Part shown: positions 21,169-29,063 of the stretch, piece by piece | Position numbering within the stretch: position 1 is the stretch's first letter | Layout: the number at the start of each line of letters is the position of its first letter | NCBI RefSeq assembly: GCF_031177825.1 | Contig: NZ_JAPSKE010000041.1 | Location: 1-38,801 of the forward strand | DNA: 38,801 nt | Origin: Paenibacillus sp. | Lineage (GTDB): Bacteria > Bacillota > Bacilli > Paenibacillales > YIM-B00363 | Reading direction: 5' to 3' | The notes under the pieces: generated by a model | The model's input: only the letters and a program-made list of their open reading frames with translations | Told to the model about the DNA's origin: nothing | Database searches by the model: none | Program-made: the position numbers and the translations under genes

Positions 21169-21206
21169 GAGCATGGACGGAACGTTTCCGTCGTATGCTC
21201 TTTTTT
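21169..21206 (+). terminator. Expression-platform terminator of the ZTP riboswitch
   Basis: GAGCAT (21169-21174) and GACGGAA (21176-21182) pair with TTCCGTC (21186-21192) and ATGCTC (21195-21200), followed by six T's. The left arm starts one base after the aptamer's CCTGGGCA, so ligand binding can affect its formation. Confidence 0.88.
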
Positions 21207-21253
21207 GCCGTTTGGGGTATAATATGGCTCAGAAGAAAGAGGAGGCGGTTCAG

Positions 21254-21712
21254 ATGAAGATCGCGATCGGAGCGGATCACGCCGGCTATCGGCTCAAGGC
21301 GGAGCTGCTCGAGTTCATTCGATCCCTGGGGCATGAGCTGGAGGATTTCGGCGCGCACGGGCCGGAATCGGTCGACTATCCCGACTTCGCGTCGGCGGTG
21401 TGCAATCAAGTCGTATCGGGCAAGGCCGACCGAGGCATTCTGATTTGCGGCACGGGCATCGGCATGTCGATCGCGGCGAACAAGGTGCCGGGCATCCGCT
21501 GCGCGCTCGTGCACGACGTCTTTTCGGCGAAGGCGACCCGGGAGCATAACGATACCAACGTCCTCGCGATGGGCGAGCGCGTGATCGGGCCGGGACTGGC
21601 GCAGGAAATCGTCGGTACGTGGCTTTCGACCGAGTTTTCGCAAGGGGAGCGGCATAAGAATCGGATCGGCAAGGTGTGCGCGCTGGAAGCGCAGTCGAAC
21701 CTTCATCCATAA
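21254..21712 (+). CDS. rpiB: Ribose 5-phosphate isomerase B
   Basis: Interconverts ribose 5-phosphate and ribulose 5-phosphate in the pentose phosphate pathway, feeding PRPP and purine synthesis. The ATG at 21254 has AGAGGAGG 8 bases upstream and starts MKIAIGADHAGYRLK. An in-frame ATG at 21062 runs back through the riboswitch and is rejected. The 152 residues carry His9, Cys65 in LICGTGIGMS and His98 in REHNDTN. It is the first gene of the ZTP-controlled unit, followed 21 bases later by the ywlG homologue. Confidence 0.95.
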   Translation: MKIAIGADHAGYRLKAELLEFIRSLGHELEDFGAHGPESVDYPDFASAVCNQVVSGKADRGILICGTGIGMSIAANKVPGIRCALVHDVFSAKATREHNDTNVLAMGERVIGPGLAQEIVGTWLSTEFSQGERHKNRIGKVCALEAQSNLHP

Positions 21713-21733
21713 ATCAAGCAAGGCGGTGCGAAG

Positions 21734-22312
21734 ATGACGACGGATCGCGAACGTTGGGCGGAGGATGTATACCGGACGGCGATGGAGACGGCGCAGGCGG
21801 GAGGATTGACCGCGGGGCGGCTGTTCGTCGTCGGCGTCAGCACGAGCGAGGTGCTCGGGAGCCGCATCGGCACGGCGGGCGCGTCGGACGTCGCGGCGTC
21901 GTTGTTCGACGGGCTGCAGCGATTTCGGCGAGAGACGGGCATCTATGTGGCGTATCAATGCTGCGAACACCTGAATCGGGCGCTGGTCGTCGAACCCGAT
22001 GCGGCCGAGCGATACGGTCTCGAGCCGGTGACCGTCGTTCCGGTGCCGAAGGCGGGCGGCGCGATGGCGTCGTACGCGTACCGGAACGTCCAAGGCGCGG
22101 TCATGGTCGAGGAGATCGCGGCGCATGCGGGAATCGATATCGGGGAGACGTTGATCGGGATGCATCTGCGGAAGGTGGCGGTGCCGTTCCGACCGGCCGT
22201 CCGCCGCATCGGGGAAGCCAGAGTGAACGCGGCGTACGCGCGACCGAAGCTGATCGGCGGCGCGCGGGCCGTCTACGTCATAGAACAACCGACGAATACG
22301 AAAGAAGAATAG
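21734..22312 (+). CDS. ywlG: YwlG/TIGR01440 family protein, unknown function
   Basis: A 192-residue cytoplasmic protein matching the conserved family found next to glyA in Bacilli (ywlG, DUF436/TIGR01440). Typical segments are LFVVGVSTSEVLGSRIGTAG, YVAYQCCEHLNRALV and PKAGGAMASYAY. The paired cysteines in QCCEH are conserved-looking. No biochemical function is established to my knowledge. The gene lies between rpiB and glyA in the ZTP-riboswitch unit, which suggests a role near one-carbon or purine metabolism. The SD is AGGCGG, 8 bases before the ATG. Confidence 0.9.
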   Translation: MTTDRERWAEDVYRTAMETAQAGGLTAGRLFVVGVSTSEVLGSRIGTAGASDVAASLFDGLQRFRRETGIYVAYQCCEHLNRALVVEPDAAERYGLEPVTVVPVPKAGGAMASYAYRNVQGAVMVEEIAAHAGIDIGETLIGMHLRKVAVPFRPAVRRIGEARVNAAYARPKLIGGARAVYVIEQPTNTKEE

Positions 22313-22328
22313 GGAGATGGAGAATACG

Positions 22329-23576
22329 ATGGAACATTTGAGAGCGCAAGATCCGGACATGCTGAAAGCGATGGGCCTCGAGCTCGGCCGCCAGCGGGAC
22401 AACATCGAATTGATCGCATCGGAAAATATCGTCAGCGAAGCCGTCCTCGAAGCGATGGGCTCCGTGTTGACGAACAAGTACGCGGAAGGCTATCCGGGAC
22501 GCCGGTATTACGGCGGCTGCGAATACGTCGACGTCGCCGAGGATCTCGCCCGCGACCGCGTGAAGCAGCTGTTCGGCGCGGAGCACGCGAACGTGCAGCC
22601 GCACTCCGGCGCGCAGGCGAACCTCGCCGTCTACCTCGCGGCGCTGAAGCCGGGCGACACGGTGCTCGGCATGAACCTGGCGCACGGCGGTCACCTGACG
22701 CACGGCAGCCCGGTCAACGCATCCGGCATTTTGTATAACTTCGTGCCTTACGGCGTAGAAGACGAAACCCATACGATCGATTACGACAAGGTACGCAAGC
22801 TCGCGTTCAAGCATATGCCGCGGATGATCGTCGCGGGCGCGTCGGCGTACCCGCGCATCATCGACTTCGAAGCGCTCAGCTCCATCGCGCAAGACGTCGG
22901 CGCGCTGTTCATGGTCGACATGGCGCACATCGCGGGCCTCGTCGCCGGCGGCGTGCACCCGAGCCCGGTGCCGCACGCGCACTTCGTGACGAGCACGACG
23001 CACAAGACGCTGCGCGGTCCGCGCGGCGGCCTGATCCTGTGCCGCAAGCCGTGGGCGCAAGCGGTCGACAAGGCCGTCTTCCCGGGCACGCAGGGCGGTC
23101 CGCTCATGCACATCATCGCCGCGAAGGGCGTCGCGTTCGGCGAAGCGCTCCGTCCGGATTTCAAGACGTACGCGCAGAATATCGTAACGAACGCCAAAGC
23201 GATGGCGGAGCAATTCCTCGCGGAAGGCATTCCGCTCGTCTCCGGCGGTACGGACAACCACTTGATGCTGGTGGACCTGCAGTCGCTCAACATTACGGGG
23301 AAGGTCGCCGAGAAGCTGCTCGACGAGATCGGCATCACGGTCAACAAGAACGCGATCCCGAACGACCCGGCCGGCCCGATGGTCACGTCCGGCATCCGGA
23401 TCGGCACGCCGGCGGTCACGACGCGCGGCATGGGCGTAGACGCGATGCGTACGATCGCGACGATCATCGCGATGACGCTGAAGAACCCGAACGACGCGGC
23501 GACGCTCGATTCGGCCCGCGGCATGGTTCGCGATTTGACGGCGCAATATCCGTTGTACCCGAATATGTCGTATTAA
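22329..23576 (+). CDS. glyA: Serine hydroxymethyltransferase
   Basis: A PLP enzyme that turns serine and tetrahydrofolate into glycine and 5,10-methylene-tetrahydrofolate, the main source of one-carbon units for purines, thymidylate and methionine. The ATG at 22329 gives 415 residues, the exact Bacillus length, with GGAG 6 bases upstream. The ATG at 22317 directly abuts an AGGGAG site and is less likely. Signature segments are IELIASENIVSEAV, GYPGRRYYGGCE and the PLP lysine Lys226 in TSTTHKTLRGPRGG. It is the last gene of the riboswitch-controlled unit and is followed by a terminator, which explains the ZTP switch. Confidence 0.97.
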   Translation: MEHLRAQDPDMLKAMGLELGRQRDNIELIASENIVSEAVLEAMGSVLTNKYAEGYPGRRYYGGCEYVDVAEDLARDRVKQLFGAEHANVQPHSGAQANLAVYLAALKPGDTVLGMNLAHGGHLTHGSPVNASGILYNFVPYGVEDETHTIDYDKVRKLAFKHMPRMIVAGASAYPRIIDFEALSSIAQDVGALFMVDMAHIAGLVAGGVHPSPVPHAHFVTSTTHKTLRGPRGGLILCRKPWAQAVDKAVFPGTQGGPLMHIIAAKGVAFGEALRPDFKTYAQNIVTNAKAMAEQFLAEGIPLVSGGTDNHLMLVDLQSLNITGKVAEKLLDEIGITVNKNAIPNDPAGPMVTSGIRIGTPAVTTRGMGVDAMRTIATIIAMTLKNPNDAATLDSARGMVRDLTAQYPLYPNMSY

Positions 23577-23599
23577 GCGAAGCTAGAATATACGAAGGG

Positions 23600-23632
23600 G
23601 ACCTTTTCCGCAGGGCGGGAAGGGTCTTCTTT
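23600..23632 (+). terminator. Terminator after glyA
   Basis: GACCTTTTCCGC (23600-23611) and GCGGGAAGGGTC (23615-23626) form a 12-bp stem with two G-U pairs and a 3-base loop, followed by TTCTTT. Confidence 0.78.
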
Positions 23633-23686
23633 GCCTACGGCTCCATTGCCCGGGGAATAAAGCGATTCGCTTGAGGAGGCGCTAGC

Positions 23687-24499
23687 ATGGAAACGACGGC
23701 AACGCCGAAGCTCGATTTCACCGCCGTCGCGATGACGTTCAACCTGCGGCGCGCGACGTGGGTCGACGGACGGAACGCATGGCGCTATCGGAAGAGGAGC
23801 GCGGCGGCGGCCATCGTCGCGGCGGACGCGGACGTCGTAGGCACGCAGGAGGGCTCGCGCGCGATGATTCAGGAATTGTCCGCGCTGCTGCCCGGGTACG
23901 CGTGGCTCGGGGAAGGGCGCCGAGGCGGCGAACTCGACGAGACGAACGCGATCCTGTACCGGGCGGACCGATGGACGCCGGAAGCTTCCGGCACGTTCTG
24001 GTTGTCGGAGGTGCCGGAGCGGGCCGGCAGCCGCGCCTGGGGAGCGGCCTTCCCGCGCATCTGCACATGGGCGGTGCTCCGCTCGACGTCGAATGCCGAC
24101 GTGCGGTGGGCGGTGGCCAACACGCATCTGGATCATATCAGCGCGCCGGCGAGACGCCGGGGCATCGCGCTCGTCGCGGAGCGGGCGCTCGAAATCGCGC
24201 AGGGCGAACCGATCGTGGTAACGGGCGACTTCAACGCGAAGCCGGACAGCGAGGTGGCGGGTTTGCTGCAAGCGCAAGGCTGGCGCAACGCTTTCGAAGA
24301 TGCGTCCGGCGGAGCGTTACAGGCCGGCGCGACGTTCCACGGATTTCGGGGCGGCGGCGAGCGGGGACGTCCGATCGATTATATTTACTATCGAGGATTC
24401 GCCGCCGAGAGGGTCGAGGTCGCCGTCGACCGGTCGAGATACGAAGGAAGGTACCCTTCGGATCATTACCCCGTATACGCGCGTTTCCGTTGGACGTAG
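23687..24499 (+). CDS. Endonuclease/exonuclease/phosphatase family protein
   Basis: A 270-residue metal-dependent hydrolase of the EEP superfamily (PF03372), which includes DNase I-like nucleases and inositol or sphingolipid phosphatases. Catalytic motifs in order: MTFNLR, VVGTQEGS with the metal-binding Glu, VANTHLDH, VVTGDFNAKPDSE, PIDYIYYRG and the final PSDHYPVYA with the Asp-His pair. There is no signal peptide, so it is probably cytoplasmic. The ATG follows GAGGAGG. It stands alone between two terminators. The substrate cannot be told from sequence, and a DNA-repair role is not specifically supported. Confidence 0.9.
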   Translation: METTATPKLDFTAVAMTFNLRRATWVDGRNAWRYRKRSAAAAIVAADADVVGTQEGSRAMIQELSALLPGYAWLGEGRRGGELDETNAILYRADRWTPEASGTFWLSEVPERAGSRAWGAAFPRICTWAVLRSTSNADVRWAVANTHLDHISAPARRRGIALVAERALEIAQGEPIVVTGDFNAKPDSEVAGLLQAQGWRNAFEDASGGALQAGATFHGFRGGGERGRPIDYIYYRGFAAERVEVAVDRSRYEGRYPSDHYPVYARFRWT

Positions 24500-24511
24500 C
24501 CGAGAACGACG

Positions 24512-24543
24512 AAGAGCCCGGGGAGGAATCGTCCCGGGCTCTT
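24512..24543. terminator. Terminator between convergent genes
   Basis: AAGAGCCCGGG (24512-24522) and CCCGGGCTCTT (24533-24543) form a perfect 11-bp stem with a 10-base loop. TTCTTC follows on the forward strand. It lies 18 bases from the end of the convergent reverse-strand gene. Confidence 0.75.
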
Positions 24544-24560
24544 TCTTCGGCGCGTTTGCC

Positions 24561-24914
24561 TTAATGCGGCGGACCTTGGGGCACGACGCGGTAATACGCG
24601 CGGTCCGTCGCGACCTGAAGCTCCCGCTCGTCGATCGCGCTCCGGAAGGAGGGACCGAGCGGAATTTCGTAGGAATGCCTCGGGAGCTCCGCGGCTCCGC
24701 CGTCGCCCTCCGTCGCGATCTTCCCGTCTCCCAACAAGACGAGCCGGTTCTCTTCCACGTAATCGTCCCGATCGGGGCTGCCGGTCAGGAACGATACCTT
24801 CTGCACGGTCATCGACACTTGGTCGACGTCGCCTTGCTCTTCCTTGCGTATGACGATCGGGGCGCCGATCTGCGCCATGAACCAATCGGCGATTTCCGCC
24901 ACGCGGTGATCCAT
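24561..24914 (-). CDS. Conserved-looking small protein, unknown
   Basis: A 117-residue soluble protein from the ATG at 24914, which has GGAGGG 9 bases upstream. A longer frame opens at 24965 but lies within a stable inverted repeat. The sequence starts MDHRVAEIADWFMAQIG, contains VSMTVQKVSFLTGSPDRDDYVEENRLVLLGDG, and ends with a strand-rich part. I recognise no family and see no signal peptide or membrane segment. It lies 78 bases downstream of spoIIP on the same strand, so it may be cotranscribed. Its ribosome site sits in one arm of a 9-bp inverted repeat, suggesting translational control. Confidence 0.65.
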   Translation of the reverse strand: MDHRVAEIADWFMAQIGAPIVIRKEEQGDVDQVSMTVQKVSFLTGSPDRDDYVEENRLVLLGDGKIATEGDGGAAELPRHSYEIPLGPSFRSAIDERELQVATDRAYYRVVPQGPPH

Positions 24915-24920
24915 ATGAAG

Positions 24921-24980
24921 AAGCCCTCCGTTCGTACGCGGTAGTGGAGTGTCGTCCATTACCATGTCCAGGGAGGGCTT
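24921..24980 (-). promoter_or_regulatory. Inverted repeat that can hide a ribosome binding site
   Basis: On the reverse strand AAGCCCTCC (24980-24972) pairs with GGAGGGCTT (24929-24921), and the inner arms GGTAATGG (24963-24956) and CCACTACC (24947-24940) pair at 7 of 8 positions. The right outer arm contains the SD of the small gene starting at 24914. No T run follows, so it is not a typical terminator. Confidence 0.5.
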
Positions 24981-24992
24981 TCGTCATGCATA

Positions 24993-26282
24993 TTATTGCG
25001 TCTTGGCTTCATCGGAAGCGGCGGCCGGCGCGGTCTCGCCGTCTGGCTCGGCTGGAGCGGCGTTCGCCTTCACCGCCTCGGCTCGCTCCCAATGCATCTC
25101 GGCGAGCACCTCGGCCAACACCTCGGCGGTGCGGTAGCATTCTTCGAGCGTGTTATCGACGCCGCCGAATTCGATCAGGATGCTGTTCGGCGACAGGCTC
25201 TGGTTGAACTCGCCGTTGGACCCGGCTTTCTTCCCGACGACGCCGCGCGAGATGCCCTTGATTTTTTCCTCGATCCGGTAATGGAGCTCTTCCGCGAGCG
25301 CTTGATTTTTCTCGTAGTTCGGATTTTTCTGGCCGACGACGAAATACAGCTTCGCGTAAGTGACGCCGTTGTACGTCAGCAGCGTCTTGTCCTTCCGCGC
25401 CGCGTCCCGGTGAATGTCGATGAAATAATTCAAGTCTTCGTATTTCGCCATCGCGGTTTTGATCGTCTTGCGGGATTGGTCGTACGCGCCGCGCCACGGG
25501 TAGGACAGGTCCGAATGGATCGCGCCGACGCCCTTCTTTTCCAGCTCCTCCGACAGACGGGCGCCGACCGCCGCGACGGTGACGCTCTTGTCGTTCTGAT
25601 CGTACGCTTCGTCGATCTTCGTAATGCCGTCGAGCTCCGGCAAGTACGATTCCGACGGGTGGGAGTGATAAACGAACACGACGTTCGGCGCGGCCGCCGG
25701 CGGCGCGGGATCGGTCTCGGGCTCGCCGCCCGGCTGCGCGCCCGGCTCGGGCTCCTCCTCCGCCGGCTCTTGCGGCGTCGAATCCGGCGGCGCCTCGCCG
25801 ACGTTCGGGTAGCCCTCCGGCAGCGGCACTTCCGCCGGCTCTTGCAAGTGCGGGGCCGGGGGCACCTCGACGGGATAATCCGCCGGACCGGTTCCGATGC
25901 CTTGGATCAGGATAATGTTTCCCTCGCCTTGCGCGCCGGGGAGCAGCTGCGCCGCCAGGGTGCGCGGGTCGGCCGGATCGATGCCGGTCGTCAGCTTCGT
26001 CAGGAACGACGCGACGTTCCTCGTCGAGAACGAGGAATCGCCTGGTCCTTCCGACAGATGGGCGATTTCGAAGCTCAGCATATCGGCGTAAAACCGGCTC
26101 GGCAGCGCGGCGGCGGCCCCGTCCAACCCTTGAATCGGAGGCGCGTCTAACTTCCATAGAATCGACACGGCGGTGACGGCGACGAAGCTTCCTATGACGC
26201 ACCAAGCGACCACCGTGCCGAGCGCGCGCGCCAAGCCGCCGAGCGCATCTCTCGTCCATTCCAACGCTTGTCTGAATCGCAT
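24993..26282 (-). CDS. spoIIP: Stage II sporulation protein P (peptidoglycan hydrolase)
   Basis: An amidase/endopeptidase that, with SpoIID and SpoIIM, thins septal peptidoglycan during forespore engulfment. The ATG at 26282 has AAGGAG 7 bases upstream; an in-frame ATG at 26336 is less well placed. The 429 residues have one membrane anchor (about 20-45), an extracellular region, and a Pro/Glu/Gly-rich linker (about 150-200). The catalytic domain follows: VVFVYHSHPSESYLP with zinc-binding His, FIDIHRDA, and EFNQSLSPNSILIEFGGVDN. A low-complexity Ala-rich tail ends the protein. It is divergent from upp and followed by a small unknown gene. Confidence 0.94.
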   Translation of the reverse strand: MRFRQALEWTRDALGGLARALGTVVAWCVIGSFVAVTAVSILWKLDAPPIQGLDGAAAALPSRFYADMLSFEIAHLSEGPGDSSFSTRNVASFLTKLTTGIDPADPRTLAAQLLPGAQGEGNIILIQGIGTGPADYPVEVPPAPHLQEPAEVPLPEGYPNVGEAPPDSTPQEPAEEEPEPGAQPGGEPETDPAPPAAAPNVVFVYHSHPSESYLPELDGITKIDEAYDQNDKSVTVAAVGARLSEELEKKGVGAIHSDLSYPWRGAYDQSRKTIKTAMAKYEDLNYFIDIHRDAARKDKTLLTYNGVTYAKLYFVVGQKNPNYEKNQALAEELHYRIEEKIKGISRGVVGKKAGSNGEFNQSLSPNSILIEFGGVDNTLEECYRTAEVLAEVLAEMHWERAEAVKANAAPAEPDGETAPAAASDEAKTQ

Positions 26283-26420
26283 GCTTCTTCTCCTTCGTTC
26301 CCGCGAATTCGGCGTTGCGGAATCTCTTACTCTCATCTCTATGAACCGATGCTAGCAAGTAGAACCGATGTCGAATGTTCCAGGGAAAAGGACGGGCATA
26401 GTGCATGGCCGACACGACAA

Positions 26421-26429
26421 TGATATAAT
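26421..26429 (+). promoter_or_regulatory. Extended -10 promoter of upp
   Basis: TGATATAAT is a perfect TATAAT (26424-26429) with the extended TG. No convincing -35 is seen 17 bases upstream. It lies 58 bases before the upp start. Confidence 0.5.
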
Positions 26430-26487
26430 GGGTAAGGTTTTAGGCAAAAAAGGAAAAACGCACCTGAGGCAAGGGGGACCGGGACGC

Positions 26488-27117
26488 ATGAGCAAAGTGT
26501 TTCTGTGCGATCATCCGCTCATTCAGCACAAGCTGACTTACATACGCGACGAGCGTACGAATACGAAGGATTTTCGGGAATTGGTGGATGAAGTGGCGAC
26601 GCTGATGGCGTACGAAATCACGCGGGACGTGCCGCTCGAAAAGACGACGGTGAAGACGCCGGTGGCGGTCGCGGAAGCGAAAATCATCTCCGGACGCATG
26701 CTCGGTCTGATCCCGATCTTGCGCGCGGGCCTCGGCATGGTCGACGGCATCTTGAAGCTGCTGCCGGCCGCGAAGGTCGGCCACATCGGCTTATACCGCG
26801 ACCCGGACACGCTCCAGCCGGTCGAATATTACGCGAAGCTGCCGACGGACGTGTTGGAGCGGGAGCTGATCGTCATCGATCCGATGCTCGCGACGGGCGG
26901 TTCGGCGATCGCCGCGATCCAGATGCTCAAGAACCGCGGCTGCAAGCAAATCAAGCTGATGTGCCTCATCGCCGCGCCGGAAGGCGTGAAGGCGATGCAG
27001 GAGGCGCACCCCGACGTCGATATTTACACCGCTTCGATCGACGACTATCTGAACGATCACGGGTATATCATTCCGGGCCTCGGCGACGCCGGCGACCGAT
27101 TGTTCGGAACGAAATAA
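26488..27117 (+). CDS. upp: Uracil phosphoribosyltransferase
   Basis: Salvages uracil to UMP using PRPP. The ATG at 26488, with AAGGGGG 10 bases upstream, gives 209 residues as in Bacillus Upp. An upstream in-frame start at 26368 would cover the promoter. Key segments are PILRAGLGMVDG, VIDPMLATGGSAIAA (the PRPP loop) and the C-terminal YIIPGLGDAGDRLFGTK, which binds uracil and closes the site. It lies 28 bases before the epimerase gene and upstream of the atp operon, as in several Bacillales. Confidence 0.97.
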   Translation: MSKVFLCDHPLIQHKLTYIRDERTNTKDFRELVDEVATLMAYEITRDVPLEKTTVKTPVAVAEAKIISGRMLGLIPILRAGLGMVDGILKLLPAAKVGHIGLYRDPDTLQPVEYYAKLPTDVLERELIVIDPMLATGGSAIAAIQMLKNRGCKQIKLMCLIAAPEGVKAMQEAHPDVDIYTASIDDYLNDHGYIIPGLGDAGDRLFGTK

Positions 27118-27145
27118 GGGCGGACGAGAGGGGATTGATCGGAAA

Positions 27146-28291
27146 ATGGCTCAACGGATCAAAGTAATGACCGTATTCGGCTCGCGTCCGGAGGCGGTCA
27201 AGATGGCGCCGCTCGTGCTCGAGCTCGAAAAGCACCCGGATACGGTCGAATCGGTCGTATGCGTGACCGCGCAGCATCGGGAGCTTCTGGACAGCGTGCT
27301 GCAAACGTTCGGCATCCGACCGGATTACGACTTGAACGTCATGAAGGACAGGCAGACGCTGAACGAGCTGTCCATCCGGGTGCTGCAAGGGCTCGAACCG
27401 GTCCTGCAAGAAGCGAAGCCGGATATCGTGCTCGTTCACGGCGATACGTCGACTACGTTCCTTGCGAGCTATGCGGCGTTCCTCCAGAAGGTCAAGGTCG
27501 GACACGTGGAAGCGGGACTTCGGACGTGGAACAAGCTGTCGCCGTATCCCGAGGAGATGAATCGGCAGCTGACGGGCGTGCTCGCGGATCTCCACTTCGC
27601 GCCGACGGAGCGGTCCGCCGCGAATCTTCGGGACGAAAACAAACCGGAGAACGCGATCTATGTCACGGGCAATACGGTAACCGACGTAGGCCGTTATGTC
27701 GTGAAGGAATCGTTCGACCATCCGCTGCTCGATTGGGCGAAGGGCAAGCGTCTCGTCCTGATGACGGCGCATCGCCGGGAAAATCAGGGCGAACCGCATC
27801 GGAACGTGTTCCGCGCCGTGCGGCGGATCGCGGACGAGTTCGAGGATATCGCGATTCTCTATCCGGTGCATCCGAACCCGGCGGTGATGGAGCCGGCGCG
27901 CGAGCTGCTCGGCGACCATCCTCGCATCAAGCTCGCAGAGCCGCTCGACCTGGCGGAGATGTACAACCTCTATCCGCATACGCACTTGATCCTTACGGAC
28001 TCCGGCGGGCTGCAGGAGGAGGCGCCGTCGTTCGGCGTGCCGGTTTTGGTGCTGCGAGACACGACGGAACGGCCGGAAGGCATCGACGCGGGCACGCTCG
28101 AACTCGTCGGCACGGACGAGGAGAAGGTGTACGAGCGGGCGAAAGCGCTGCTTACGGATGCAGGGCTATACGACGCAATGAGCCGCGCGGCCAACCCTTA
28201 CGGCGACGGCCGCGCGTCTGAGCGAATCGTCGCGGCGATCAAGCATCATTTCGGCGTTTCGCCGGACCGTCCGGAGCCGTTCGTCCCCTAA
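27146..28291 (+). CDS. mnaA: UDP-N-acetylglucosamine 2-epimerase (non-hydrolysing)
   Basis: Interconverts UDP-GlcNAc and UDP-ManNAc, the latter used for teichoic acid linkage units and other surface polymers. The 381 residues form two Rossmann-like domains. Typical segments are VMTVFGSRPEAVKMAPLV, VHGDTSTTFLASYAAF, VGHVEAGLRTWNKLSPYPEE, MTAHRRENQGEP and LTDSGGLQEEAPSFGVPVLVLRDTTERPEG with the substrate-binding Arg and Glu. Members are also called WecB. The SD GAGAGGGGA is about 10 bases before the ATG. It is probably cotranscribed with upp, and tandem hairpins separate it from the atp promoter. Confidence 0.95.
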   Translation: MAQRIKVMTVFGSRPEAVKMAPLVLELEKHPDTVESVVCVTAQHRELLDSVLQTFGIRPDYDLNVMKDRQTLNELSIRVLQGLEPVLQEAKPDIVLVHGDTSTTFLASYAAFLQKVKVGHVEAGLRTWNKLSPYPEEMNRQLTGVLADLHFAPTERSAANLRDENKPENAIYVTGNTVTDVGRYVVKESFDHPLLDWAKGKRLVLMTAHRRENQGEPHRNVFRAVRRIADEFEDIAILYPVHPNPAVMEPARELLGDHPRIKLAEPLDLAEMYNLYPHTHLILTDSGGLQEEAPSFGVPVLVLRDTTERPEGIDAGTLELVGTDEEKVYERAKALLTDAGLYDAMSRAANPYGDGRASERIVAAIKHHFGVSPDRPEPFVP

Positions 28292-28309
28292 CGCCGCGGA
28301 ATCCTACAG

Positions 28310-28370
28310 CGTACAGTCGAACTGTACGGTTTGCGATGGCGGAAAACCTTGATTTATAAGGGTTTTTCGC
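28310..28370 (+). terminator. Two tandem hairpins after the epimerase gene
   Basis: CGTACAGT (28310-28317) and ACTGTACG (28321-28328) form a perfect 8-bp stem around CGA. A second, imperfect stem pairs GCGGAAAACCTT (28339-28350) with AAGGGTTTTTCGC (28358-28370), whose T's lie within the arm. Together they probably end the upp-mnaA transcript. Confidence 0.55.
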
Positions 28371-28403
28371 TATCCGTTCACGGAATGTTTGAATTTATAT
28401 GAA

Positions 28404-28433
28404 TTGACAAACGCTTCCCTGGATGGATAAAAT
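28404..28433 (+). promoter_or_regulatory. Promoter of the atp operon
   Basis: A perfect TTGACA (28404-28409) and TAAAAT (28428-28433) are separated by 18 bases, 27 bases before the atpZ start. Confidence 0.75.
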
Positions 28434-28460
28434 AAATGAGGATTGACAGGGGTAAAGGCT

Positions 28461-28682
28461 ATGGATAAGAAAGGCAAGGGGGATAACCCCTGGCGAGCGG
28501 CCGGCATGGTCGGCGTCATGGGGGCGGATGTCGCGGTATGCGTCACCCTGGGCTTTTTTCTTGGACGATGGCTTGGCGGTTCGCAAGGCTGGGTCGCCTT
28601 CGGCACCTTGGCCGGACTCGCCGTCGGCATTCTCACCTGCGTCGTTCTGGTGAAACGCTTACTGGAGGATTCCGATGGTTGA
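28461..28682 (+). CDS. atpZ: AtpZ/AtpI-family small membrane protein
   Basis: A 73-residue protein with two hydrophobic segments (about 15-35 and 45-65) and a charged N-terminus (MDKKGKGDNPWRAAG). This two-helix hairpin pattern is that of AtpZ, which is encoded ahead of atpI in some alkaliphile and Paenibacillus atp operons and is linked to Mg2+ transport and ATP synthase assembly. The ATG at 28461 is preferred to the in-frame TTG at 28443 because AGGGGT lies 7 bases upstream. Its end overlaps atpI by 8 bases. Confidence 0.82.
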   Translation: MDKKGKGDNPWRAAGMVGVMGADVAVCVTLGFFLGRWLGGSQGWVAFGTLAGLAVGILTCVVLVKRLLEDSDG

Positions 28683-29055
28683 ACTGTTGAACAGAGCCGT
28701 ACGCGCCGCGCTTTTTTTTATGTCCGCGCTCATGCTTGCCTGGGCTTTCGTTCCCGAAGGGAGAACGGTGGCCGCAGGACTCGCCCTGGGCACGGCGGCC
28801 AGCGTCGCGAACGCCTTGCTTCTCCGCAGACGCGTGGAGATGTTGGCGAAGCTGGCGGAGAACGGAGAAGCGCGCAAATCCGGTCTCGGCCTCGGCGCGA
28901 GAATCGCGACCGTGCTGCTGGCGGGGATGATCGCGTACCGGTACCCTGACGTTTTCGCTTTACCCGCTACGTTGGCGACCTGCTTTTTTGTCCAAATTGC
29001 GGTTTTTTTTACAGCGATTGCACAGAATAATCATCGATCCGATGGAAAGGGGTGA
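28675..29055 (+). CDS. atpI: ATP synthase protein I
   Basis: A 126-residue membrane protein with four hydrophobic segments and a basic loop (LLRRRVEMLAKLAENGEARKSG), typical of AtpI, which assists assembly of the c-ring. The ATG overlaps the end of atpZ by 8 bases, with GGAGG in the atpZ tail serving as its ribosome site. The position immediately before atpB supports the call better than the poorly conserved sequence does. Confidence 0.88.
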   Translation: MVELLNRAVRAALFFMSALMLAWAFVPEGRTVAAGLALGTAASVANALLLRRRVEMLAKLAENGEARKSGLGLGARIATVLLAGMIAYRYPDVFALPATLATCFFVQIAVFFTAIAQNNHRSDGKG

Positions 29056-29063
29056 AGCATAGT

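Noticed and set aside
21218..21223. Perfect TATAAT between the ZTP terminator and rpiB
   Set aside because: No acceptable -35 lies at the right distance (the place is taken by the terminator stem); kept only as a remote possibility of riboswitch-independent transcription.
21062..21253. N-terminal extension of rpiB
   Set aside because: It reads through the riboswitch and terminator; RpiB homologues begin at MKIAIGADHAG.
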